Assembly (NCBI GenBank): GCA_003554115.1
Contig: PWFE01000083.1
Location: forward strand, 1-11,990
Direction: 5' to 3'
Length of the DNA stretch: 11,990 nucleotides
DNA from: Haloferacaceae archaeon
Lineage (GTDB): Archaea; Halobacteriota; Halobacteria; Halobacteriales; Haloferacaceae
The number at the start of each line of letters is the position of its first letter. Within the stretch, counting starts at the first letter, position 1. The notes beneath the pieces were generated by a model. The model was not told where the DNA came from. It searched no databases and saw nothing but the letters and a program-made list of their open reading frames with translations. Both the position numbers and the translations under genes were made by a program. Of this stretch, positions 1-6,772 are shown one piece after another.

Positions 1-858
1 CTCTACCGCCGCACCTGTTTCAGCGATGACGTGGTCAACCAGTTCGTTAATACTGATGTTGTCAGTTGATCCGATATTAACTGCCTCACCGTCGGCTGCA
101 TCCGTCTCTAGGAGCTGGAGGTTTGCCGCCACGATGTCATCGATATAGGTGAAATCACGGGTTTGTTCCCCGTTGCCGTACACCACTGGTGGCATGTCGT
201 TGAGCGTTCGTGAAACGAAGTTCGAAATCGCCATGTTCGGACGCATCCGCGGGCCGTAAACGGTAAAGTATCTGAGGCTTACAGTCGGGAGGTCGTACAC
301 CTCGTTCCAGATTTTGCAGTAGTGTTCGGTTGCGAGTTTCGTCGCCGCGTACGGACTTTTCGGATACGTCGAATGCTGTTCGTCGTACGGCAGATAGTCG
401 GGGCGACCGTAGACGGACGACGACGAGGCATTAATGAACCTTGTCACATCGTTTTCGGCCGCAGATTCGAGCAGTGTCAGCAGCCCACCGACATTGATTT
501 TTTCGTACAGCTGTGGCTGTTCGACACTTGATCGAACGCCCGCCCGTGCGGCCTCGTGGTAGACGAAGTCGATATCGAACTGATCGAACAGTTCTTCGAC
601 GAGATCCTCGTCGGTGATCGAACCGTTTACAAACGTAAACCGGTCGCCGCCTTGCTGTCGACAAATCTCGATGTTGTGTTCTTTGATTCCAACGTCGTAG
701 TAGTCGTCGAGCGAATCGAGTACGACCACATCTCTGCGGTGATATAGCAACGCCTCCGAAAGGTGCGAGCCAATAAAGCCCGCACCACCTGTGACGAGCA
801 CCGTCTCATCGGTCGCTGTATCGTCAGGTAACGAGGCGTCGACCGTCCTGTCAGTCAT
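1..858 (-). CDS. NAD-dependent sugar-nucleotide epimerase/dehydratase (partial, C-terminus missing)
   Basis: Extended short-chain dehydrogenase that likely epimerises a UDP-sugar in the cytoplasm, supplying a precursor for surface glycans. Reading from the ATG at 858, 286 codons are open to the window edge, so about 25-45 residues of a usual 310-330 residue protein are missing. Seen: Rossmann motif GGAGFIG at residues 24-30, a HEAARAGVR stretch typical of the UDP-glucuronate and UDP-glucose 4-epimerase group, SSSSVYG ending at 151, catalytic YAATK with Tyr170 and Lys174, and RYFTVYGPRMRPN further on. The 17 or so residues before the Rossmann strand are acidic and extra. The start overlaps the stop of the nucleotidyltransferase gene upstream by 8 bases, which implies coupled translation and a shared pathway. 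The family is certain. The substrate (glucose/galactose or glucuronate/galacturonate) cannot be decided from sequence alone. Confidence 0.93.
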   Translation of the reverse strand, partial: MTDRTVDASLPDDTATDETVLVTGGAGFIGSHLSEALLYHRRDVVVLDSLDDYYDVGIKEHNIEICRQQGGDRFTFVNGSITDEDLVEELFDQFDIDFVYHEAARAGVRSSVEQPQLYEKINVGGLLTLLESAAENDVTRFINASSSSVYGRPDYLPYDEQHSTYPKSPYAATKLATEHYCKIWNEVYDLPTVSLRYFTVYGPRMRPNMAISNFVSRTLNDMPPVVYGNGEQTRDFTYIDDIVAANLQLLETDAADGEAVNIGSTDNISINELVDHVIAETGAAVE

Positions 859-1585
859 TGGCTACCATTGGTGTTTCGGCTGTGAGACGCTCCTCGGCTT
901 TCTCGCGGTCTTCTGGATAGCCAATGTCAATCCGCCAGCCGTCTATCGAAAGCGTATCGATTGTTCGTCCGCTGCGGATCAGCAGATCTATCGCCTCGCT
1001 GATCTCGTACTCGCCGCGATTCGACGGCTGGACGAGCTTACAGGCGTGGAAAATCGCCGGCGAAAACGTATAAAAGCCTGTCATGACGAGGTTGGATTCG
1101 GGTTCGTCCGGCTTTTCGACGACATCTGTAACTTCACCATAGGCATTGGTTTCACAGACCCCGTATCGGCTGGCCTCCTCCCACGGGACCTCCTCGACGA
1201 GGAAGGCCGCATCCGCACGGTCCTCGCGCTGTCGACGGACCACGTCCTGAAGATTGGCCTGGAAGATGTTGTCGCCGAGCATCAGCATGAAATCATCATC
1301 GATATGTTCTTCGACGGATAGCAGCGCGTGTGCGAGCCCCTTTTGTTCGCGCTGATGGGTGTAGGTGATCGGAATTCCCTCGAAGGAGTCACCGTAGTGG
1401 TCGATAATTGATTCTTTCAGATACCCCACGACGATCACGAACTCGTCAGTGCCAAGCTCCGCGAGCTGTTCGAGACAGTGGGTGAGAATCGGTTTCTCGT
1501 CGACTTCGACCATCCCTTTTGGTTTGTCGTCAGTGAGTGGTCGGAGCCGTGTACCCTTCCCGGCAGCGAGGACAACAGACTTCAT
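851..1585 (-). CDS. Sugar-1-phosphate nucleotidyltransferase (glucose-1-phosphate uridylyl/thymidylyltransferase family)
   Basis: Joins a sugar 1-phosphate to an NTP, giving an NDP-sugar and pyrophosphate; acts in the cytoplasm. The 244 residues form a single catalytic domain without the C-terminal left-handed helix found in bifunctional members. Seen: nucleotide-binding signature LAAGKGTRLRPLT at residues 6-18 and Lys23 shortly after it, QKGLAHAL at 81-88, metal-site LGDNI at 103-107 (Asp105), EKP at 157-159, TGFYTF at 169-174, and GWRIDIGYPED at 216-226, whose Asp220 is the likely second metal ligand. GGAGTGGTGG lies just before the ATG and can serve as a ribosome binding site. It is the first gene of a two-gene unit with the overlapping epimerase. 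The Haloferax N-glycosylation enzyme AglF belongs to this broad family, but I cannot claim orthology. UTP or dTTP preference is not readable here. Confidence 0.92.
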   Translation of the reverse strand: MKSVVLAAGKGTRLRPLTDDKPKGMVEVDEKPILTHCLEQLAELGTDEFVIVVGYLKESIIDHYGDSFEGIPITYTHQREQKGLAHALLSVEEHIDDDFMLMLGDNIFQANLQDVVRRQREDRADAAFLVEEVPWEEASRYGVCETNAYGEVTDVVEKPDEPESNLVMTGFYTFSPAIFHACKLVQPSNRGEYEISEAIDLLIRSGRTIDTLSIDGWRIDIGYPEDREKAEERLTAETPMVAND

Positions 1586-1847
1586 GTTTCCACCACTCCG
1601 GTCGAATCAACTGGTGAGCTGGTTGTCTGGTACATCACACCGATTCTTTTTATTCAAGCAGATATTGTTATAGACAATATATCGTCACAATTGTAGGTAG
1701 TAGTGGGTGGCTAACAAGCAATTATCGAGTAATCTTCCTTTAACCAAAATAATTGACAAATTAATTTTCGGTAGTCAGAATATAGCTATATAACTAATTA
1801 TGTATCGTATGGTTGTCCGCAGGAATTAGCGTCAAGATAGCTGAGAC
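1586..1847. promoter_or_regulatory. AT-rich divergent intergenic region with a dyad
   Basis: This spacer separates the minus-strand sugar-nucleotide genes from the plus-strand glycosyltransferase. Roughly 1640-1805 is much richer in A and T than the surrounding genes. It should carry the promoters of both units. For the minus strand, an A-rich element GAATAAAAAG (about 1645-1656 read in reverse) is a possible TATA box, leaving a leader of about 35 bases. A perfect inverted repeat, ATATTGT-TATAG-ACAATAT, spans 1662-1680 and could be an operator. No convincing gene is present; only a 9-codon frame starts at 1800. Confidence 0.55.
1781..1796 (+). promoter_or_regulatory. Putative TATA box of the glycosyltransferase gene
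   Basis: TATAGCTATATAACTA is the most TATA-like element upstream of the plus-strand gene. With the archaeal spacing of about 25 bases it predicts transcription starting near 1811-1822 and a leader of about 45-55 bases to the ATG at 1866. This is a prediction from base composition and spacing; the region has other AT-rich candidates. Confidence 0.4.
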
Positions 1848-1865
1848 GTGACGCGCGGGGTCAAT

Positions 1866-3650
1866 ATGATGAAAAACGCTACTACCGACAACGACGTTTT
1901 GATCGAAAAAGCTGTCAGTGCGACCGAAACGGTCGTCACGTTCAGTTACCAGATTAGCACGCTTCGAGAGAGTGTGAGTCGGCTCCGGCTCGTCGAACAG
2001 TTTCCAGAGCCCGTCGACCCGACAGCAGTCCATTTTAGCAGCCACGACCATGGCGAGTGGGCGTTTGAGACGGCCAGTAGCATAGCGTTTGTAAGTGAGC
2101 AGTTCCCGGCAGACTCTATTGAAACGACAGTTCAGATACACTCAGAAACACTAGACCCCTATGAGTGCATCTCGAAACTAACAACAGACACCGAATTATC
2201 TATCGACGACTCATCGGCCAGCGACACAGACACACACAGTACCAAGACACCTAACCAGAGAGATTCTAAATCCGCTAGGCTTGATACGGATGGTGGAGAA
2301 CACAGCGCGAGCCGGGCCCACGGTAGTCGGACGCTCAGTGTAGCACCTTCGGTTACAGAGGTCGGTACAGGGCGAAAACAGGAGTTGCCGGCTGTTGGGA
2401 TACTGTCGACGGGCCCAGATTATTCTGTGGCTCGAACAATCGTCCGAGCGACACAACACGGGCTTTCGGTGTTCATTGCCGTCGACGATACCGGAAGCAC
2501 GAACGCACAGATCGCTCGTCGACTCGGTGCAACTGTCGTCGAGAAATCAACCGACGTAGAAGACGTCGACGAACAGAAATCGGTACTGTTGGGTGCCGTT
2601 CAGGATGAACATCCGGGAATGATCGTTTGTGAGCCGGGTGCCGAACCAATCGACGTTACGGCGTCACTCGCGGCGTTCGAAGCAAGCGAGCATTCGGTTG
2701 TTGAGATGGTTCCGGAATCAGCACAAACGAACGTCTTGGTCGGCATTCCCGCATACAACGAAGCCGCAACGATTGGCTCCGTCGTCGAGGCTGCCAAGGA
2801 CCATGCTGATGAGGTGCTTGTCGTTGATGACGGAAGCACTGATCGGACGGCCAGTTGTGCCCGGGCAGCCGGTGCAACTGTTGTCGAACATGATCGAAAC
2901 CGGGGGTATGGATGCGGACTGAAAACAATCTTTCAGGAAGCCAATCGAAGAGATGTCGACGCACTCGTCATTATTGACGGTGATGACCAACACGACGTCA
3001 AAGACATTCCACGGCTGCTCGACAAACAGCGGGAGACGGGTGCCGAAATCGTTATCGGAAACCGGTTCGATGAGGCGGTTGAAACCGACATGCCACTGTA
3101 TCGGTGGTTCGGATCCGGGGTGATTACACTGCTTTTGAATATAAGTATCGGTAACTTTCGATCGAGTTCACGGATACAAGACGCTCAAAGCGGGTTTCGG
3201 TCGTACAGTGCAACCGCTGTCCAAGCAATTGCCGAACATCCAACCATGATCGATGATGGGATGAGCGCTAGCACAGATATCTTGTACTATGCCAACACAC
3301 AGGGATTCACAACCGAGGAGGTTCCGACAACGATCACGTACGATGTTTCGAATGCCCACTCTCGTCACCCAGTCATCCACGGGATCAACATTGTCAACCG
3401 TATTTTCACAACGCTTGAACAGAACAGGCCGGTGACTGTGCTCGGAATACCCGGTTTCTGCGCCGCGTTACTTGGTATCGGTCTTGGCTACTGGAGCGTC
3501 TCAAGCTACGTGGCAAGCGGGACGCTTATTCCTAGCTCGGTAGCACTTTCTGTACTGTTCATACTTTTCGGGACGATCTCGGTGGTCATCTCGGCATTTC
3601 AGTATTCGCTGAACGTGTCGCTCGACGGATTCGAACACCAACGGATGTAA
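1866..3650 (+). CDS. Family 2 glycosyltransferase with degenerate N-terminal half-domain and two C-terminal membrane helices
   Basis: Likely moves a sugar from a nucleotide donor to a lipid phosphate or glycan at the inner face of the membrane. I start at the ATG at 1866 (594 residues) because GGGG precedes it by five bases; a GTG at 1848 would add six residues. Layout: residues 1-110 unrecognised; 112-174 a Ser/Thr/Asp-rich linker; 175-275 a stretch resembling the front of a GT-A fold (VDDTGSTNAQIARRLGATVV); 289-495 the active GT2 domain with GIPAYNEAATIG, DDGST at 321-325, DGDDQH at 371-376 (the DxD metal site) and QDAQSGFRSYS near 438-448; membrane segments near 522-549 and 556-582. Dolichyl-phosphate sugar synthases of this type are usually about 300 residues, so the N-terminal half is extra. 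At least four CTAG sites and lower GC than herA suggest acquisition. Donor and acceptor are unknown. Confidence 0.88.
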   Translation: MMKNATTDNDVLIEKAVSATETVVTFSYQISTLRESVSRLRLVEQFPEPVDPTAVHFSSHDHGEWAFETASSIAFVSEQFPADSIETTVQIHSETLDPYECISKLTTDTELSIDDSSASDTDTHSTKTPNQRDSKSARLDTDGGEHSASRAHGSRTLSVAPSVTEVGTGRKQELPAVGILSTGPDYSVARTIVRATQHGLSVFIAVDDTGSTNAQIARRLGATVVEKSTDVEDVDEQKSVLLGAVQDEHPGMIVCEPGAEPIDVTASLAAFEASEHSVVEMVPESAQTNVLVGIPAYNEAATIGSVVEAAKDHADEVLVVDDGSTDRTASCARAAGATVVEHDRNRGYGCGLKTIFQEANRRDVDALVIIDGDDQHDVKDIPRLLDKQRETGAEIVIGNRFDEAVETDMPLYRWFGSGVITLLLNISIGNFRSSSRIQDAQSGFRSYSATAVQAIAEHPTMIDDGMSASTDILYYANTQGFTTEEVPTTITYDVSNAHSRHPVIHGINIVNRIFTTLEQNRPVTVLGIPGFCAALLGIGLGYWSVSSYVASGTLIPSSVALSVLFILFGTISVVISAFQYSLNVSLDGFEHQRM

Positions 3651-3753
3651 TCTACGGGCTGTATCGGACAGACTGGTAGTTGGATACCACGTGTTGATCC
3701 TTGATGCACCCGCCCAAACGACTGGAAGTTCCGACGAACCGATGCAAGAAATC

Positions 3754-3919
3754 GGGTGTTTCGCTTGGCGTATTCGAGCAGCTGAATGAGTGGTGAGACA
3801 ACTGCAGGGACGGATGTGAGCATAGCTCCCGCTGCACTGACGAATTCGACTTCGGTTCGCCGGTTACGTTGCCCATCGTCGACGTTCTGTCCGGCCGCAG
3901 GTTCGATGTGAGACTGTAA
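3754..3919 (+). pseudogene. Decayed 5' fragment of the HerA-like ATPase gene
   Basis: This stretch matches the start of the intact ATPase gene at 4658, including bases before its ATG. Bases 3771-3800 match 4643-4672 at 24 of 30 positions; TTGCCC-TCGTCGAC is shared at 3875-3883. An ATG at 3786 corresponds to the real start at 4658. Between GAGACA and GTCGAC the copy has 89 bases against 90, so one base is missing and the frame shifts. After the shift the frame reads TLPIVDVLSGR, matching ELPVVDILTGR of the intact protein. It then reaches TAA at 3917 where the intact protein enters its Walker A loop. As it stands only a 41-residue frame (3786-3911) could be translated, and it ends out of frame. 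The rest of the gap from 3651 to 3753, and 3920-3957, shows nothing I recognise. Likely the relic of a partial duplication. Confidence 0.82.
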
Positions 3920-3957
3920 CGTAAACAGCAGGCATAACCGGCAGTTCGAGCAGTGGC

Positions 3958-4527
3958 CTACAAAACTACCGCCGTAGTGGTGCCCAGATATCGGCTAGCC
4001 CAGAGAAACGCCAGATAGCTGACTCCGCCGAAACACACAGCAAGGCCGACCGCTCGCCATGGCACACGACGGTGACGGAGGCGTACAGCTACCAACCCCG
4101 AAGCCAGCCCGCAGATCGGAACAACGGCTATGATGAACATTGCGGGCCGTAGGCCACCGGCGGCTGCCAGCCACTCGATACTCGACGGCGAACCGAACAC
4201 GAACAACATGAGATTGTTGAGCCCGCCGAACACACCCATCACGACGAGCACTGTCGCCGAGATTCCCGTCGACAGCCACCCCCGTCGACGGGTCGCGATC
4301 CAAACCAGAGAGAGAAAACACAGAAAGTAGGCAGTGACTATTCCGGGATGAATCGCCCAGAGATCCGCCAAAATCGGGTTTAATTCGCGGTATCCATCGG
4401 TAGCAAACACATACCCGGTTGTCATACCGTCGAGAGAAATACCACAGAGCCCACCAACCCGCAGCCAGTCGACTGAGCCGGTCGATGGTCGCCACTGCCA
4501 CGTCGTGCTGTTGGCTGTCTCAGCCAT
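3958..4527 (-). CDS. Five-helix membrane protein, DUF5658-like
   Basis: Small integral membrane protein of 189 residues with no known function. Hydrophobic segments lie near residues 22-42, 60-79, 85-112, 129-150 and 158-177. A short acidic-to-neutral N-terminus precedes them and there is no obvious signal peptide. The run LDGMTTGYVFATDGYRELNP at 32-51 (Asp, two Thr, then Glu-x-Asn-Pro) resembles the pattern of DUF5658 membrane proteins; this match is from memory and moderate. The gene stands alone on its strand between a relic copy and the intact copy of the HerA-like ATPase gene, and diverges from the latter across 130 bases. A weak TATA-like AGTTAG read in reverse lies at 4552-4557, about 27 bases before the start, which would give a leaderless transcript. 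Proteins of this kind have no assigned partner, so context gives no role. Confidence 0.78.
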   Translation of the reverse strand: MAETANSTTWQWRPSTGSVDWLRVGGLCGISLDGMTTGYVFATDGYRELNPILADLWAIHPGIVTAYFLCFLSLVWIATRRRGWLSTGISATVLVVMGVFGGLNNLMLFVFGSPSSIEWLAAAGGLRPAMFIIAVVPICGLASGLVAVRLRHRRVPWRAVGLAVCFGGVSYLAFLWASRYLGTTTAVVL

Positions 4528-4614
4528 ACCATACTCGGCGCCGGCCAGCTGCTAACTCGTAGTGGCCAGTTGGTTGTGTTGCCGTCAGACTCGTCAAGCA
4601 TTCTACTGATCGAC

Positions 4615-4657
4615 AGGAGGAACTATGTGTTTTCGGCCGATGTATTCAGGCAACTGA
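4615..4657 (+). promoter_or_regulatory. Strong Shine-Dalgarno plus 10-codon upstream ORF abutting the ATPase start
   Basis: AGGAGG at 4615-4620 is followed four bases later by an ATG at 4625 that opens a frame of ten codons (MCFRPMYSGN) with TGA at 4655-4657. The ATPase ATG begins at the very next base. The ATPase start itself has no comparable ribosome binding site. This arrangement could couple translation of the ATPase to a leader peptide by termination and reinitiation. A rival view is that TGTTTT at 4628-4633 works as a weak TATA box and the ATPase mRNA is leaderless, in which case the frame is not transcribed. In the relic copy the ATG is replaced by GGG at 3754. Confidence 0.5.
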
Positions 4658-6748
4658 ATGAGCGACGAGACAATCACAGTTGCGAATGTGAGCGCAGGCC
4701 CCGGCGGTACTGACGAGATTGACCCCGGCACAGCGGTCGAGTTGCCCGTCGTCGACATTCTCACGGGTCGGGGCTTTGTCACCGGCAAAAGCGGTAGTGG
4801 AAAATCCAACACGGTCTCGGTGATGCTCGAAAACCTCCTTGACAACAACTTTCCCGTGCTCATCGTCGACAGCGACGGCGAGTACTATGGGCTCAAAGAG
4901 GAGTACGAAGTCCTCCACGTTGGCGCAGATGACGAATGCGACATACAGGTGACTGCTGATCACGCCGAGAAGATCGCCTCGCTCGCGCTCGAAGAGAACA
5001 TTCCGATCATCCTTGATGTTTCGGGGTATCTCGACGAGGATGATGCCGACGAGTTGGTGCTCGAAACCACTCGGCATCTGTTCGCCAAAGAAAAGAAGCT
5101 CAAAAAGCCCTTCCTCGTGGTGATCGAGGAGTGTCACGAGTACATCCCTGAAAAAAGCGGGATGGGTGAAGCCGGCAAGATGCTGATCAAAATCGGCAAG
5201 CGCGGTCGGAAACACGGTCTCGGGATCGTCGGCATCAGCCAGCGGCCTGCCGACGTCAAAAAGGACTTTATTACCCAGTGTGACTGGCTCGTCTGGCATC
5301 GGCTGACATGGCGCAACGACACCAAAGTCGTCGGCCGTATTCTGGGCCGAGAGTACGCCGATGCCGTCGAGGAGTTGAGTGACGGTGAAGGGTTTCTGGT
5401 TGCCGACTGGGCGGATGCAATCCAACGCGTACAGTTTCATCGCAAGCGCACCTTCGATGCCGGGGCGACACCGGGTCTCGAAGACTTCGAGCGACCCGAA
5501 CTCAAATCCGTCAGCGGCGATCTGGTCTCCGAACTCACCGACATTTCGGACGAAAAGGAACGCCGCGAAAGCAAGATCGCCGACCTCAGACAGGAACTCG
5601 ACAAGAAGGACGCCGAAATCCGTCGACTCGAAGACGAACTCGAAGAGGCACGGGACCTCAGCCGGATGGCTGATAAGTTCGCCCAAGCTCTTCTCGATCG
5701 ATCCGAGGCACCGTACCGCGGCGGAGCAGGTCGCAACCCGAACCGGCCAACCGAACAGGCCGAAATCGACGAGTACAGACCCGAGGAGGCCGCCCGCCCG
5801 CGCGAGGAGTCGACCGGCGAGCCAGCGTTCGATCCGTTGATATCCGAGGCCGAACCCGACCGCACCGACTCAGCGAGATCCGCTGCGGCGTCGGGTTCGG
5901 CCGATGAGTCGACGACCGCTGCTGAGAGCCAGCCTGCAGACCCAATGACAGCTCTTGGAATAGGTGAGTCACAAGCGGAACCATCCTCACCGGCTGAGTC
6001 TGCCGACAGCGTATCCGCACAGAGTGACGACCAGCCAACGAGCCAGTCGACTGCGTCGACACGCAATCAACCGGCTGCGTCGAGTCCGTCGACTGCGTCG
6101 GGCGACGACACCAAAATCCCGACCGATCCAGTCGAAGCACTCAATCGATCGGCGTTCGACACTCCCGCAGAGATGTCTGCGTTTGATGCGCTTGATGCCG
6201 AGATGAGTCCGCCTGACAGCACACCGGTTGATCCGAACGAGGTCAGCAAGCCGACACCGGCCGAGCGGGCGGCTGCCGACCAGCCGGAGGATTTCGGGAC
6301 GGTCTCGCGACGCGAGATCGCCGAAGAGGCCATGCAGTTCGCCGAGGCCGTCGAACTCGGCACCAGAGATGCGGTTGTCGAAGAGCTCCGCGAGCGAATC
6401 GAAGAGCTCCCGTCGCTGTCCGTTTCGATGCTCGAACACTATCACGCCGAGGGTACCAGCGATCCGCTGTCGGCCCATCTTGCGGCGGGCGGCGACGACA
6501 ACCAACAACTCGCCTACAGCCGCAACCGACCGCTCCGGCAGGCCCAACTCGTCCGCCACATTGGTCGGGGACGCTACACCTATGCGATCCCGGAGCTGAT
6601 TCAGGAAGCCTACGCACACCAACTCAACAGTGAAGAAGTCGACGAGATGGTCGAAGCCGTCGAAGCCGTCTTTCGTGAGTCCGTCGACGATCCGCGAATC
6701 GAGGGCACTATCGACGGCTCAACGTTCGGATTCGACCGGACAAAATAA
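4658..6748 (+). CDS. HerA/FtsK-superfamily ATPase (DUF87-type) with coiled coil and long disordered linker
   Basis: Predicted ATP-driven DNA-translocating or remodelling motor of the HerA group, 696 residues, cytoplasmic. Seen: Walker A GKSGSGKS at 43-50, VDSDGEYYG at 70-78, Walker B FLVVIEECHEYIP at 152-164 with acidic residues 157-158, a basic stretch KIGKRGRKHGLG at 178-189 that may hold the arginine finger, and SQRPADV at 194-200 with sensor Gln195. Residues 296-346 form a charged coiled coil, 350-545 a Ser/Asp/Pro-rich low-complexity linker, and 545-690 a compact C-terminal domain I do not recognise. The N-terminal part before Walker A is only about 40 residues, shorter than the barrel of classical HerA, and no NurA nuclease gene is nearby. 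It may therefore not be the recombination HerA. The gene converges on tpiA with a 24-base gap. A relic copy of its 5' end lies upstream. Confidence 0.9.
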   Translation: MSDETITVANVSAGPGGTDEIDPGTAVELPVVDILTGRGFVTGKSGSGKSNTVSVMLENLLDNNFPVLIVDSDGEYYGLKEEYEVLHVGADDECDIQVTADHAEKIASLALEENIPIILDVSGYLDEDDADELVLETTRHLFAKEKKLKKPFLVVIEECHEYIPEKSGMGEAGKMLIKIGKRGRKHGLGIVGISQRPADVKKDFITQCDWLVWHRLTWRNDTKVVGRILGREYADAVEELSDGEGFLVADWADAIQRVQFHRKRTFDAGATPGLEDFERPELKSVSGDLVSELTDISDEKERRESKIADLRQELDKKDAEIRRLEDELEEARDLSRMADKFAQALLDRSEAPYRGGAGRNPNRPTEQAEIDEYRPEEAARPREESTGEPAFDPLISEAEPDRTDSARSAAASGSADESTTAAESQPADPMTALGIGESQAEPSSPAESADSVSAQSDDQPTSQSTASTRNQPAASSPSTASGDDTKIPTDPVEALNRSAFDTPAEMSAFDALDAEMSPPDSTPVDPNEVSKPTPAERAAADQPEDFGTVSRREIAEEAMQFAEAVELGTRDAVVEELRERIEELPSLSVSMLEHYHAEGTSDPLSAHLAAGGDDNQQLAYSRNRPLRQAQLVRHIGRGRYTYAIPELIQEAYAHQLNSEEVDEMVEAVEAVFRESVDDPRIEGTIDGSTFGFDRTK

Positions 6749-6772
6749 GCAGATTGGTGCGACGTTGGCCGA

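Noticed and set aside
791..1321. Plus-strand open frame of 176 codons opposite the nucleotidyltransferase
   Set aside because: It lies over a minus-strand gene with complete nucleotidyltransferase motifs, and its translation resembles no protein family.
3786..3911. 41-residue plus-strand small protein starting MSGETTAG
   Set aside because: Its start and leader are homologous to the ATPase gene, but a one-base loss throws it out of frame before the conserved part, so it is better read as a pseudogene.
4646..5686. Long minus-strand open frame (346 codons) opposite the ATPase gene
   Set aside because: The plus strand encodes a clear Walker A/B ATPase here. The antisense frame follows from the strong third-position G/C bias and has no recognisable motif.
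5937..6115. Repeats of a CGACTGCGTCG type inside the ATPase linker, considered as a repeat array
   Set aside because: They are irregular and in frame, encoding the Ser/Ala/Thr low-complexity linker; there is no repeat-spacer structure of a CRISPR array.
5437..6622. Several antisense frames rich in Ser and Arg opposite the ATPase linker
   Set aside because: They mirror the low-complexity Ser/Asp/Pro linker of the real gene and show no start signals or domains.
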